Origin: DASTFY01 sp963829955
GTDB lineage: Bacteria > Actinomycetota > Acidimicrobiia > Acidimicrobiales > Ilumatobacteraceae
NCBI GenBank assembly: GCA_963829955.1
Contig: CAWHKS010000003.1
Coordinates: forward strand, 62,001 to 126,000
Direction: 5' to 3'
DNA: 64,000 bases
Both the position numbers and the translations under genes were made by a program. Of this stretch, positions 51,882-59,380 are shown piece after piece. The notes under the pieces were generated by a model that made no database searches, was not told the DNA's origin, and saw nothing but the letters and a program-made list of their open reading frames with translations. Position 1 is the first letter of the stretch, and each line of letters begins with the position of its first letter.

Positions 51882-52523
51882 TCAGGGCCTTCGGGCCAAG
51901 ACGCTGAGGAGGGGTTTGTGGCGCGGGCCGTGGTGACCGACCTCGGCGTCGGTGAAGCCGGCGGCCTTGCACTGGTCCGCGAAGCGCTGGGCCTGAGCCT
52001 CGGTCCAGCCGTGGGATCCGTGGCCGGTCGCCTCTGGCGTGACGCGGCGCTCGATGGCGAGAAGCCGGCCCGCGGGCCGAAGAACCCGTCGAGCCTGCTC
52101 CAGTCCCGCGGTGAGATCACCCCAGTGGTGCACTGTCGACAACGACCACAGAACCGAAACGGAGCCGTCGGCGAGCGGGAGCTGCTCGGCCGTGCCTTCG
52201 AGGTAGTGCGCGCCCGGGCCGCGGCGGAACGAGCCGAGGGCGCGAGCGACGCGGAGCATCACGGGGGCGGGGTCGACGCCGACGACGGACGAAGCTCCGC
52301 AGATCGTGGCCCGGCGGACGGCGACGCCCGGTCCGCAGCCGACGTCGAGGACATCGTCGTCCGGCCCGACGTCGGTCAACCGGATGGCAAGGTCAGCGGC
52401 CGGGCGACGACCGACGCTGAACGTCAGCGCGGCGACGAGACCGCCGAGCCCGGCGAACGTGGGATGGTCGGCGTGGTGGTTGGGCGCCATTTCGGCGCCG
52501 CGGAGGGGAGTCGAAGCGTTCAT
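51882..52523 (-). CDS. Class I SAM-dependent methyltransferase
   Basis: This 213-residue protein has the Rossmann motif I VLDVGCGPGVAVRRA, the acidic adenosine contact VVGVDPAPVML, and LEGTAEQLPLADGSV with WSLSTVHHW (motifs II/III). It belongs to the methyltransf_11 group with UbiE-like features. The substrate is unknown. It is divergent from a MerR regulator, which likely controls it. Confidence 0.87.
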   Translation of the reverse strand: MNASTPLRGAEMAPNHHADHPTFAGLGGLVAALTFSVGRRPAADLAIRLTDVGPDDDVLDVGCGPGVAVRRATICGASSVVGVDPAPVMLRVARALGSFRRGPGAHYLEGTAEQLPLADGSVSVLWSLSTVHHWGDLTAGLEQARRVLRPAGRLLAIERRVTPEATGHGSHGWTEAQAQRFADQCKAAGFTDAEVGHHGPRHKPLLSVLARRP

Positions 52524-52534
52524 GAGATCCGACC

Positions 52535-52562
52535 TTGACAGTTGAACCCGACTTCAAGTCAA
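52535..52562. promoter_or_regulatory. Divergent promoter/operator between methyltransferase and MerR genes
   Basis: TTGACA (52535-52540) on the plus strand and TTGACT (52562-52557) on the minus strand are -35-like boxes facing each other. Between them lie the dyads TTGAA-N6-TTCAA (52542-52557) and GACTT-C-AAGTC (52550-52560). No good -10 is seen at normal spacing, as expected for MerR-controlled promoters with long spacers. Confidence 0.5.
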
Positions 52563-52571
52563 GTGTTCGGC

Positions 52572-52988
52572 GTGGAGGATCTGTTGACGATCGGCGAGGT
52601 GGCACAGCGAGCGGGCGTTGCCACCTCGACGGTCCGGTTCTACGAGCGCCGCGGCCTTCTCACCGCCGACGCCCGCCTGTCGGGGCAACGCCGCTACCGA
52701 ACCCAGACGCTGCGCCGGCTGGTCTTCATCGGCATGCTCCAGGACGCCGGTCTCTCACTCGAAGACATCGTCGGCGTTCTCGACGCGGGGAGCGTGGCGG
52801 AGTGGAAGGCCATCGCCCGTCAGCGCCTCACGGCCCTCGACGCCGAGATCGCCCGGCTCCAACGAGCGCGGGAGTACCTGGACGGAGCCCTCTTGTGCCG
52901 GTACGACCACCCCGCGACCGATTGCCAGATCATGGGCCTGGAGATCGATCGACGGCTCGCCCTGTCGGCTCAGCCGTCTTCGAGCTGA
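52572..52988 (+). CDS. MerR-family regulator (redox/stress type)
   Basis: This is a 138-residue MerR protein. The winged helix is LLTIGEVAQRAGVATSTVRFYERRG, in outline residues 4-28, with LSGQRRYRTQTLRRLVFIGML. The dimerisation helix ends at about residue 110. Two cysteines near the C-terminus (LLCRYDHPATDCQIM) could bind metal or respond to oxidants, but the SoxR four-Cys motif is not present. GTG 52572 is preferred; a TTG at 52542 would put the operator inside the gene. Confidence 0.83.
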   Translation: MEDLLTIGEVAQRAGVATSTVRFYERRGLLTADARLSGQRRYRTQTLRRLVFIGMLQDAGLSLEDIVGVLDAGSVAEWKAIARQRLTALDAEIARLQRAREYLDGALLCRYDHPATDCQIMGLEIDRRLALSAQPSSS

Positions 52989-53019
52989 AGCGAACGTTCG
53001 TCGACGATTGCCTCAGGCT

Positions 53020-53262
53020 CTACGACCCGGAGCTCCCGAGTTCGTAGGCCTGTCGGAGCCAGAGGCGGAGCTCATCATCGACGTCGCTGGACCCGCGAAC
53101 CTCGACCACCGAGCCGACCTGCGACGCGATCAGCTCGTCGAACGTCGCGCGCAGCTGCTTCGGGCGCTGAACGAAATGAGTGTCGACATCTGCGGTGTCA
53201 TGCGAATGGAACTGGTCCTCCCGTGCGAAGGTCCTCGCGCAGCTCGGACAGGTCCAGCTCAC
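53020..53262 (-). CDS. Zinc-finger/DUF5655-like protein with internal deletion
   Basis: This 80-residue frame starts with a C2H2-like finger (MSWTCPSCARTFAREDQFHSH). It continues with the beginning of a DUF5655-type domain (THFVQRPKQLRATFDELIA) and then jumps to what looks like the end of that domain (DVDDELRLWLRQAYELG). The middle, normally about 60 residues, is absent without loss of frame. It may be a trimmed family member or a deletion product. Function is unknown. Confidence 0.55.
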   Translation of the reverse strand: MSWTCPSCARTFAREDQFHSHDTADVDTHFVQRPKQLRATFDELIASQVGSVVEVRGSSDVDDELRLWLRQAYELGSSGS

Positions 53263-53287
53263 GACATGAGTCAGCGAGAATTCGGGA

Positions 53288-53533
53288 TCAGCAGCGGTTG
53301 AACCCGACGCGGAACTGCACTCGCCGCCACCATGACCCTGGAGGCGCGGCGCGGGTCATGCGTTCGAGCTGTCGCTTGCGCGTGCTGAGCCAGTCGACGC
53401 AGCAGAAGCAGACGCCGACCTCCGGGTGGCCGCTCAAGCGGAGGAGGCTGGCATCGACGCTGCGGTCACCGCAGCACCAACATCCGGTGTCCGCTGGCTC
53501 GAGGTAATCACCGCCGACGGCTGTTCTGTCCAT
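53288..53533 (-). CDS. Small zinc-ribbon protein, paralogous to the head of the adjacent VOC protein
   Basis: This is an 81-residue protein with CWCCGDRSVDASLLRLSGH and EVGVCFCCVDWL. The same arrangement, C-x-C-C-G, then SLL, H-x-E-V and C-x-x-C-x-x-W-L, forms the N-terminus of the gene just upstream (CYCCGEERDPSMMASLLCH). It ends with an Arg/Trp-rich tail. A GGAGG site 6 nt before ATG 53533 supports the start, although it lies inside the 3' end of the upstream gene in another frame. Function is unknown. Confidence 0.6.
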   Translation of the reverse strand: MDRTAVGGDYLEPADTGCWCCGDRSVDASLLRLSGHPEVGVCFCCVDWLSTRKRQLERMTRAAPPGSWWRRVQFRVGFNRC

Positions 53534-54006
53534 GGCGAGCCTCCTTCGTCCTCAGTGCGTCGGCCGATTCGAATGTGGTTGCCGCTGGGATCGGTGAGGG
53601 TGAACTCGTGCATCCCCCAGGGCATGTCCTCGATCGGCGTGACCGACAGCCGTGCGGCGACGAGACGGGCATGCCAATCGTCCACGTCGTCGGTGATGAT
53701 GTAGCAACCAGCGTGATTGGTCGTCGGGTCGAGGCCCTCGATTCGGGCGAGGTCGAACACGCCTTGGTCGGCGAGGTGCACGAAGGCATAGCCCTCGTCG
53801 TATTGCTCGACGTCGAACCCGGCTGCCTCGCAGAACCGCGCCGCCAGCGCCATGTCAGCGACGGGCAACCTCGGCGTGACGTCGACGCCTCCCGCCTGGC
53901 GCACCAACCAACCGATGCAGATCCGACAGAGCTTGACCTCGTCGTGGCACAACAGCGAGGCCATCATCGAGGGGTCCCGCTCCTCGCCGCAGCAGTAGCA
54001 GACCAT
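53434..54006 (-). CDS. VOC-superfamily (glyoxalase/bleomycin resistance) protein with N-terminal zinc ribbon
   Basis: This is a 190-residue protein. Residues 1-45 form a Cys-rich head (MVCYCCGEERD to KLCRICIGWL). Residues 50-150 are a VOC domain (RLPVADMALAARFCEAAGFDVEQ, in outline, to TLTDPSGNHIRIG). The remaining 40 residues have low complexity and overlap the next gene, so the true end may be earlier. VOC proteins bind metals for isomerisation, dioxygenation or sequestration of toxic compounds. The fused ribbon suggests metal or nucleic-acid binding. Confidence 0.72.
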   Translation of the reverse strand: MVCYCCGEERDPSMMASLLCHDEVKLCRICIGWLVRQAGGVDVTPRLPVADMALAARFCEAAGFDVEQYDEGYAFVHLADQGVFDLARIEGLDPTTNHAGCYIITDDVDDWHARLVAARLSVTPIEDMPWGMHEFTLTDPSGNHIRIGRRTEDEGGSPWTEQPSAVITSSQRTPDVGAAVTAASMPASSA

Positions 54007-54132
54007 GCCGAAAGGGTACGCCTCGGCCTCGCGCACAACTGCCGTCGGTGATCGATCCCCCGGATGAGTCAGCAGCAGTCGTCCACGTCCTCGGCCTTCG
54101 GCACACGGCGATCGGTCGGCACGACCGGCCTG

Positions 54133-54405
54133 CTATGGAGCGCGGCGGCTGGCGGTGAGCTCGACCGTGACCGGTTCGGAAGCCTCGCTCGAAGCGCACG
54201 CAACGGCACGTCGCCGGCGGCGGGTGACGACGAGAGCTGAGAGAGCCGCACCCATGAGGAGCGCGACGGCGCCGAACAGCGCGAGGCCGGCGGCTGTGCC
54301 CAGCCCGATCGCGGCGAGGGCGCCGAGGATCGGGCCCGCGCAGCAGACAGCGCACGCCGCCGCGCCGACGCCGACGATCGTGGCGCTCTCCTTCTTGGTG
54401 CTCAC
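54133..54405 (-). CDS. Small Cys-rich membrane protein coupled to a MerR-type regulator
   Basis: This is a 90-residue protein with two hydrophobic helices. The first begins with VGAAACAVCCAGPILGALAAIG; the second is AGLALFGAVALLMGAALSALVV, each given in outline. A poly-Arg stretch and a polar tail follow. The vicinal cysteines at a helix start and the neighbouring MerR gene recall MerT/MerF-like mercury transporters, but the length and topology are not a match. ATG 54405 overlaps the regulator stop (ATGA). A heavy-metal role is inference. Confidence 0.6.
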   Translation of the reverse strand: MSTKKESATIVGVGAAACAVCCAGPILGALAAIGLGTAAGLALFGAVALLMGAALSALVVTRRRRRAVACASSEASEPVTVELTASRRAP

Positions 54406-55175
54406 GCGGCAGCGCCGAACATCGACTCGACGATCAACCGTGCGTCCTCAGGAGCACGCACTTCGAGAGCGACGCCCCGTGTGTCGATGGTGATGGCGAA
54501 ATGGAAGAATTGGCAGCAGTCCTGCTCGGCCGCAACGAGTCGGATCAGCTCGGCGATGGGCACCGATGCGGCGAACAGGCAACGAACGCCACCATCGATC
54601 CGCTCGCGGCGGGCGACATGGGCGAGCAGCGACTGCCAGTCGCCGAGCCGACCCTTCATGGAACCTGCGGGCAGGGTGCAGGCGATCGCCGGCTCGCCAG
54701 CCGCGACGGGCTTGGCGGTCAGGCTGACCTCGTGAACACCCGCTGCCGGGCCGTGCTCCTGAGCAGGGTCGCTGACGCAGCCGCACTCCGAGTCACAGGC
54801 GCCATCGGGCCGATGACGCTCGAGCGCCACCGCTGCCTGTTGCAGCTCGCTCGTGAACGTCATGAGCTCGACGATCTGTGCCTGCGCGTCAGCGACCTTC
54901 CCGGCCACCAACCGGCGGAGCTGATCCTGGATCGGTCCGCACTGGCCGCCGTCCCAGGCCGTGGTCAATCCGGTGATCTCCTCCAGGGTGCAACCGAGCT
55001 GCTTGGCCCGGGCGATGAACGCCAGCCGCGGCAAGGTGCGCTGGTCGTACGTCCGGTAGCCGGCCGGGGTCCGTGCCGCCTCCGGCAGCAGCCCGATCTG
55101 CTCGTAGTACCGCAGCGTCGCCGCCGTGAAGCCGCTGGCCTCGGCGACCTCTTTGATCCGGAGCCCACCACTCAT
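54402..55175 (-). CDS. MerR-family regulator with extended Cys-containing C-terminal domain
   Basis: This is a regulator of about 257 residues. Residues 4-75 are the MerR winged helix (LRIKEVAEASGFTAATLRYYEQIG, in outline, and AGYRTYDQRTLPRLAFI). The linker region has CDSECGC. The last 100 residues form an added domain with LAAEQ/VAAEQDCCQFFHFAI and LEVRAPEDARLIVE, known from actinobacterial metal-response regulators. It is coupled to a Cys-rich membrane protein, and its promoter has a classic MerR architecture. GTG 55181 is an alternative start; ATG 55175 fits the predicted transcript start better. Confidence 0.8.
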   Translation of the reverse strand: MSGGLRIKEVAEASGFTAATLRYYEQIGLLPEAARTPAGYRTYDQRTLPRLAFIARAKQLGCTLEEITGLTTAWDGGQCGPIQDQLRRLVAGKVADAQAQIVELMTFTSELQQAAVALERHRPDGACDSECGCVSDPAQEHGPAAGVHEVSLTAKPVAAGEPAIACTLPAGSMKGRLGDWQSLLAHVARRERIDGGVRCLFAASVPIAELIRLVAAEQDCCQFFHFAITIDTRGVALEVRAPEDARLIVESMFGAAA

Positions 55176-55184
55176 CGCCACCCA

Positions 55185-55215
55185 GGGTAAACCTTCATGT
55201 CTGCTTGAAGGTCAA
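55185..55215 (-). promoter_or_regulatory. MerR-type promoter with 19-bp spacer and perfect dyad
   Basis: On the minus strand TTGACC (55215-55210) and TTACCC (55190-55185) are 19 bp apart, the long spacing typical of MerR-activated promoters. The spacer, with one or two flanking bases, contains the perfect inverted repeat ACCTTCA-N8-TGAAGGT (55212-55191). This is strong evidence that the regulator controls its own operon. Confidence 0.75.
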
Positions 55216-55256
55216 GAGCCGGTCGAGAGGGGCATCCGTCATCAGCAGGCGACCGG

Positions 55257-55346
55257 TGGCGGAAGGAGTGGGATTCGAACCCACGGAGACCCGAAGACCT
55301 CAACGGCTTTCGAGGCCGTCCCATTCGTCCGCTCTGGCATCCTTCC
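55257..55346 (-). tRNA. tRNA-Ser (anticodon CGA)
   Basis: On the minus strand, acceptor arms GGAAGGA and TCCTTCC pair perfectly. The anticodon arm is ACGGC-CTCGAAA-GCCGT, giving anticodon CGA. A long variable arm and the T arm GTGGG-TTCGAAT-CCCAC follow. CCA is encoded at 55259-55257. It reads UCG codons. It lies 11 bp downstream of tadA. Confidence 0.95.
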
Positions 55347-55357
55347 GGCGGGGAACT

Positions 55358-55837
55358 CTAGAGGTCCGGCCCTCCGGCCCCACCCCGGCCCGGCCGCCGC
55401 TCGGCGAAGAAGGCCGTGAGCAGCGCGGTACTCTCCGCGGCTCGGAGGCCGTGGCCGACGGGCGGGTTGTGGTTGAGACGGGGGTCGGCCAGCACGTTGT
55501 AGAGCGAGGCCGTCGCCCCGCCCTTCAGGTCGGCGGCGCCATAGACGAGGCGGCCGATGCGGGCGGCCAGCAGCCCGCCGGCGCACATGATGCAGGGTTC
55601 CAGCGTCACCACCATCGTGCAGTCGACCAGCCGCCAGGTGCCGAGGGCCGCGGCCGCGTCCTGCAGGGCCAAGAGCTCGGCGTGGGCAGTGGGGTCCTGG
55701 CGCTGCTCGCGCTCGTTGTGGCGCCGGGCGATCACCGCACCGTCGTGCAGCACGACGGCACCGACCGGGACCTCGCCCTCGGCCAGCGCGGCCTCGGCCT
55801 CCGCCAGCGCCAGCGCCATGGCCTCATCATCGTTCAC
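55358..55837 (-). CDS. tadA: tRNA-specific adenosine deaminase TadA
   Basis: This 159-residue enzyme converts A34 to inosine in tRNA-Arg(ACG). The zinc site is complete: His and catalytic Glu in PTAHAELLAL and the two Cys in LEPCIMCAG. GEVPVGAVVLHDG and DPRLNHNPPV are family hallmarks. GTG 55837 gives the standard DDEAMALALAEAEAAL-type beginning; ATG 55819 would truncate it. The start lies only 2 bp past the 3' end of tRNA-Ser(GGA), so the mRNA and tRNA are probably co-transcribed and separated by RNase processing. Confidence 0.93.
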   Translation of the reverse strand: MNDDEAMALALAEAEAALAEGEVPVGAVVLHDGAVIARRHNEREQRQDPTAHAELLALQDAAAALGTWRLVDCTMVVTLEPCIMCAGGLLAARIGRLVYGAADLKGGATASLYNVLADPRLNHNPPVGHGLRAAESTALLTAFFAERRPGRGGAGGPDL

Positions 55838-55839
55838 GG

Positions 55840-55924
55840 CGGAGGGAGTGGGATTCGAACCCACGGTGGGTTGCCCCACACACGCTTTCCAAGCGTGCCG
55901 ATTCGGCCGCTCTCGCATCCCTCC
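55840..55924 (-). tRNA. tRNA-Ser (anticodon GGA)
   Basis: On the minus strand, GGAGGGA pairs with TCCCTCC. The anticodon arm is CACGC-TTGGAAA-GCGTG, anticodon GGA. The variable arm is TGTGGGG-CAA-CCCACC-like, and the T arm is GTGGG-TTCGAAT-CCCAC. CCA is not encoded (CCG follows). It reads UCC/UCU codons. Confidence 0.95.
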
Positions 55925-55961
55925 AGGGTCGGGCAAGGCTACCGGGGGAGGTATCCTGTCC

Positions 55962-56106
55962 TCCTCACCCGCCGGGTGAGGCGACGGTCGGGTCCCGTGC
56001 AACGGGCATGCCGTGAAACAGGTCAGGGCCGGGAGGCAGCAGCCTTCAGCGGTGCCGCTCGTGTGCCGCGGATCGCCTGGCCGTCGCCTCAGCCGGCGGG
56101 TGGTCC
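55962..56106 (+). ncRNA. ffs: Signal recognition particle RNA (bacterial small SRP)
   Basis: The plus strand contains the SRP core: CCGTGAAACAGGTCAGG, GCCGGGAGGCAGCAGCC and CGCTCGTGTGCCG, with a GGGA apical loop. The flanks form a long helix: CACCCGCCGG (55966-55975) with CCGGCGGGTG (56093-56102), and TGAGGCGACGG with CCGTCGCCTCA. TATCCT (55952-55957) is a candidate -10. The ends are estimated from the helix. Its place next to tadA matches other actinobacteria, but dnaX is not adjacent here. Confidence 0.92.
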
Positions 56107-56109
56107 GCG

Positions 56110-56994
56110 TCAGGCCCCGCCAGTCCGAGCGGACGCCATCCGCCGGGCGCGGCCCGCGAGCGCGGGGGCGCCGATGGTGGCCGCAACCTCCTCGAAGCGC
56201 TCCGTGGGACCGGTCCAGAGCCAGTCATCGACTGACCCGACGGGGGCATCGCACTCGACGGTCGCGATGCGCCGGAACAGGACGGCCAGGTCGAGCTGGC
56301 TCTGCAGCGTGGACGACAGCTTGGCCGCACCGCGCAGGCCCGGCACCTCCCACTGCCCGGCCGCGGGCGGGATGTCCTCCAGGTGGCCGTACACGGCGAG
56401 GACGGCGGCCGCGCTCTTCGCCCCCCACCCCGCCAGGCCCGGGAAACCGTCGGCGGAGTCACCGACGAGGGCCAGGTAGTCCGGGATCGACGTCGGGGGC
56501 ACGCCGAACTTCGCCTGCACCCCCTCCGCGTCGTAGACCTCGCCCTTGCGCCGGTCGAGCTGGACCACCCGCTGGCCGACCACGCACTGCCCGAGGTCCT
56601 TGTCCGGCGTGCAGATGATCACCTGCTCCACGCGGTCGTCAGCGGCCGCTACCGCCGCCGCCGATCCCAGCGCGTCGTCCGCCTCGAGCTCGACCATGGC
56701 CCAGGTGGTCACGCCCATGGCAACGAGCGCGTCCTCGAGCACCGGCGTCTGGCGCAGGAGCTCCGGTGGCATCCCCTCACTCGTCTTGTAGCCCGGCCAC
56801 AAGTCGTTGCGGAAGCTCTCGATGACGTGGTCGGACGCGACGCCGATGTGGGTTGCCCCCTCCTGCATGAGCTGGAGGGTGGACGAGAGCACGCCGATGG
56901 TGGCTGCGTAGGGGCCCGGGTCCTCGTGGCGGGCCGCTTGCCCGAAGTGCTGGCGGAAGAGCTCGTAGGTGCCGTCGACGAGGTGGACCTTCAT
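56110..56994 (-). CDS. Stand-alone 5'-3' exonuclease (FEN/PolA N-terminal type)
   Basis: This 294-residue nuclease matches the exonuclease domain of DNA polymerase I without the polymerase. Metal-binding clusters are MKVHLVDGTYELFRQHF, ELEADDALGS and TPDKDLGQCV; the helix-3-turn-helix is GDSADGFPGLAGWGAKSAA. Such proteins process flaps and RNA primers. The C-terminus is intact. Its stop is 4 bp from the predicted SRP RNA 3' end on the other strand. Confidence 0.9.
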   Translation of the reverse strand: MKVHLVDGTYELFRQHFGQAARHEDPGPYAATIGVLSSTLQLMQEGATHIGVASDHVIESFRNDLWPGYKTSEGMPPELLRQTPVLEDALVAMGVTTWAMVELEADDALGSAAAVAAADDRVEQVIICTPDKDLGQCVVGQRVVQLDRRKGEVYDAEGVQAKFGVPPTSIPDYLALVGDSADGFPGLAGWGAKSAAAVLAVYGHLEDIPPAAGQWEVPGLRGAAKLSSTLQSQLDLAVLFRRIATVECDAPVGSVDDWLWTGPTERFEEVAATIGAPALAGRARRMASARTGGA

Positions 56995-57078
56995 GGTGCC
57001 TCAGGCTGCCACGGCGAGGTGCGGCGCGAAGTGACCGTCGACGGTCGTCTCATGCCGCAGTTCGACCGATGACGCCGG

Positions 57079-57543
57079 TCAGCCCTGGTCCAGCCAGGGG
57101 TACCGGGCGGTGTCCTGCGCGGCGTAGTCCGGGTCGAGGTAGATGAAGCAGCGCTGGATGAGCCAGTCGCGGATCTCGAACACGTCGCACCACCGGCCCG
57201 CGGCCCACTCCGGCGCCCCGGCCCGCCACGGGCCGTCCTTGTGCTCGCCGTGGCTGGTGCCCTCGCACACGACCACGTCCGATCCGGAGAACACCCAGTT
57301 GAAGTGCGAGAAGTGATGGGTGATCGACTTCAGCGTGCCACCGACGTCGCCGAACAGCTGGCCGATCTCATCCTTGCCGTTGGCCAGGCCCCACTTCGGG
57401 AAGTACACCTGGGCGTCCTCGGCGAACAGCGTGAGGATGCTCTCGCCCGTCGATGTCACGCCCCCGTTGTCGAAGGCCCGCAGGTACTCGATGGCCACCG
57501 ACTTGCGCTGCTCGTCGGTCATCGTCTGCTTGCTCAGCGTCAT
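57079..57543 (-). CDS. SnoaL/NTF2-like protein
   Basis: This 154-residue protein is an NTF2-fold member (AIEYLRAFDNGG, ILTLFAEDAQVYFPKWG, DEIGQLFGDVGG, ITHHFSHFNWVF, WCDVFEIRDWLIQRCFIYLDP in outline). These small cone-shaped proteins act as isomerases, hydrolases or ligand binders. The active residues are not diagnostic. It lies just downstream of the epimerase gene on the same strand, so it may serve the same acyl-CoA pathway. Confidence 0.78.
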   Translation of the reverse strand: MTLSKQTMTDEQRKSVAIEYLRAFDNGGVTSTGESILTLFAEDAQVYFPKWGLANGKDEIGQLFGDVGGTLKSITHHFSHFNWVFSGSDVVVCEGTSHGEHKDGPWRAGAPEWAAGRWCDVFEIRDWLIQRCFIYLDPDYAAQDTARYPWLDQG

Positions 57544-57616
57544 GCGCCCTCCCCAGGTCGCGGTCCCCCGACCCTCTTCCTAGATGGCGGGACTTCCGCC
57601 GCGCAACAGGCGCGGG

Positions 57617-58018
57617 TCACTCCTGGACGAGCTCGATCAGCGTCCCGAAGCTCCCCTTCGGGTGGATGAAGGCCACGGTCGTCCCCCGGCTGCCCGGGCG
57701 GGGAGCCTGGTCGATGGCCGTGGCGCCCGCGGCGATCATGGCCGCCAGCGCCTCGCCGCAGTCGTCGACCCTGTAGCCGACGTGGTGCAGCCCCTCGCCC
57801 CGCTTCTCGATGGCCTTGGCCACCGGCGAGTCTTCGCGGGTGGGCGTGAGGAGCTGGATGTAGCTGTCTGCCACCTTGAGCAGCACCTCTTCCACGCCGT
57901 CGCTCTCGACCACCTCGCGGTGATCGACGGTGGCGCCGAAGGCTCGCTGGTAGTAGTCGACGGCGGCATCGAGGTCCCGCACGGCGATGGCGACGTGATC
58001 GATCTCGGTCAGCAGCAT
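57617..58018 (-). CDS. mce: Methylmalonyl/ethylmalonyl-CoA epimerase
   Basis: This 133-residue VOC-fold enzyme interconverts (2R)- and (2S)-methylmalonyl-CoA (and ethylmalonyl-CoA). The metal ligands are seen in EIDHVAIAVRDLD (His), GEGLHHVGYRVDD (His) and the terminal GTLIELVQE (Glu). The length is normal. It starts 15 bp after the ccr gene stop and probably shares its transcript, although CAAGAT lies 6 nt before its ATG. Paired with Ccr it points to the ethylmalonyl-CoA route. Confidence 0.9.
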   Translation of the reverse strand: MLLTEIDHVAIAVRDLDAAVDYYQRAFGATVDHREVVESDGVEEVLLKVADSYIQLLTPTREDSPVAKAIEKRGEGLHHVGYRVDDCGEALAAMIAAGATAIDQAPRPGSRGTTVAFIHPKGSFGTLIELVQE

Positions 58019-58033
58019 GTCGTGATCTTGCCT

Positions 58034-59374
58034 TCAGCCGCCGTGGCGGCGGAACACGGTGATGCGGTCCTCGCCGATCCGGTCGCGGCGCTCGGGGTCG
58101 TCGATGCCGAGCCCCTCCTCGGGGGCCAGGCAGAGGACGCCGATCTTGCCCTCGTGCTCGTTGCGGTGGATCTTGAGCGCCGCATCGCCGACCTGCTCGA
58201 GCGGGTGGACGGCCGAGAGCAGGGGCTGGATGTGCCCCAGCGAGATCAGGCGGTTGGCGTTCCAGGCCTCCTGGTAGTTGGCGAAGTGGCTGGCGATGAG
58301 CCGCTTCAGCTTCATCCAGAAGTGCCGGTTGTCGAACTCGACCATGTAGCCGCTGGTGGCGGCGCAGGTCACGACCTTGCCGCCCCGCTTGCACACAAAG
58401 ATCGACGCGCCCATGGTCTGGCGGCCCGGGTGCTCGAACACGATGTCCGGGTCCTCGCCGACGAGCGAGCGGATCTGCTTGCCGAAGCGCCGCCACTCGC
58501 CCTCGTCCTGGGTGTGCTCGTCCGACCAGAACCGGTACTGCTCGGCCTTGCGGTCGATGACGGCCTCGACGCCGAGGTCCTCCAGGAGCGCCGCCTTCTC
58601 CGGTGAAGAGACGACCCCGACGGGAATGCCTCCTCCGTTCAGCACGTACTGCACGGCGTAGCCACCGATGCCTCCCGTGGCACCCCACACCAGCACCACG
58701 TCGCCCTGCTTCATCGCCGCGCCGTTGTGCGACACCAGCATGCGGTAGCTGGTGGAGTTGCACAGCGCGTTGACCGCCGCCTCCTCCCAGGTGAGGTGGG
58801 TGGGCTTGGGCATGAGCTGGTTGGCCTTGACGATGGCGAGGTCGGCCAGGCCGCCGAAGTTCGTCTCGAACCCCCAGATGCGCTCGTTGGCCGCCAGCAT
58901 CGAGTCGTCGTGCGCGCTCGGGTCCTGGTCGTCCACGTAGTTGCAGTGCACGGTCACCCGGTCGCCCGGCTTCCAGAGCCGCACCGCCGAGCCCACCTTC
59001 AGCACCACGCCGGACGCGTCCGAGCCGACCACCTGGTACGGCAGGGCGTGCCGGGCGCCCCACTCGCTCTCCCGTCCCAGCCGGTCGAGGAACGCAAATG
59101 TCGGCAACGGCTCGAAGATGCTGGTCCACACCGTGTTGAAGTTGATGGAGCTGGCCATCACGGCCAGGTACACCTCGTCGGGGGCTATGGACGGTGTGGC
59201 CACCTCGCCGACGTGGAGGCTCTTGGTCGGGTCCTTGTCGGCCGAGGCCAACCCCTCGAACATGTCCGCGTCCTCTCGGCGCACGAACGCGGCGCGGTAG
59301 GACTCCGGGATGGGGAGGGCAGCCAGCTCCTCTCCGCCCGCCCCCGCCTGGATGGCAGCCAGGATCTGCTCCAT
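58034..59374 (-). CDS. ccr: Crotonyl-CoA carboxylase/reductase
   Basis: This 446-residue MDR-family enzyme reductively carboxylates crotonyl-CoA to ethylmalonyl-CoA with NADPH and CO2. The residues known to hold CO2 in Ccr proteins are present: Asn80 (SINFNTVW), Phe169-Glu170 (IWGFETNFGG) and His351 (FDNRHFWMKLKR). The NADPH site is VLVWGATGGIGGYAV. Thus it is a true carboxylase and not only a reductase. The ATG start lies 6 nt after TAACAT. Epimerase follows downstream; the mutase and mesaconyl steps of the pathway are not in the window. Confidence 0.93.
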   Translation of the reverse strand: MEQILAAIQAGAGGEELAALPIPESYRAAFVRREDADMFEGLASADKDPTKSLHVGEVATPSIAPDEVYLAVMASSINFNTVWTSIFEPLPTFAFLDRLGRESEWGARHALPYQVVGSDASGVVLKVGSAVRLWKPGDRVTVHCNYVDDQDPSAHDDSMLAANERIWGFETNFGGLADLAIVKANQLMPKPTHLTWEEAAVNALCNSTSYRMLVSHNGAAMKQGDVVLVWGATGGIGGYAVQYVLNGGGIPVGVVSSPEKAALLEDLGVEAVIDRKAEQYRFWSDEHTQDEGEWRRFGKQIRSLVGEDPDIVFEHPGRQTMGASIFVCKRGGKVVTCAATSGYMVEFDNRHFWMKLKRLIASHFANYQEAWNANRLISLGHIQPLLSAVHPLEQVGDAALKIHRNEHEGKIGVLCLAPEEGLGIDDPERRDRIGEDRITVFRRHGG

Positions 59375-59380
59375 GGCCGG

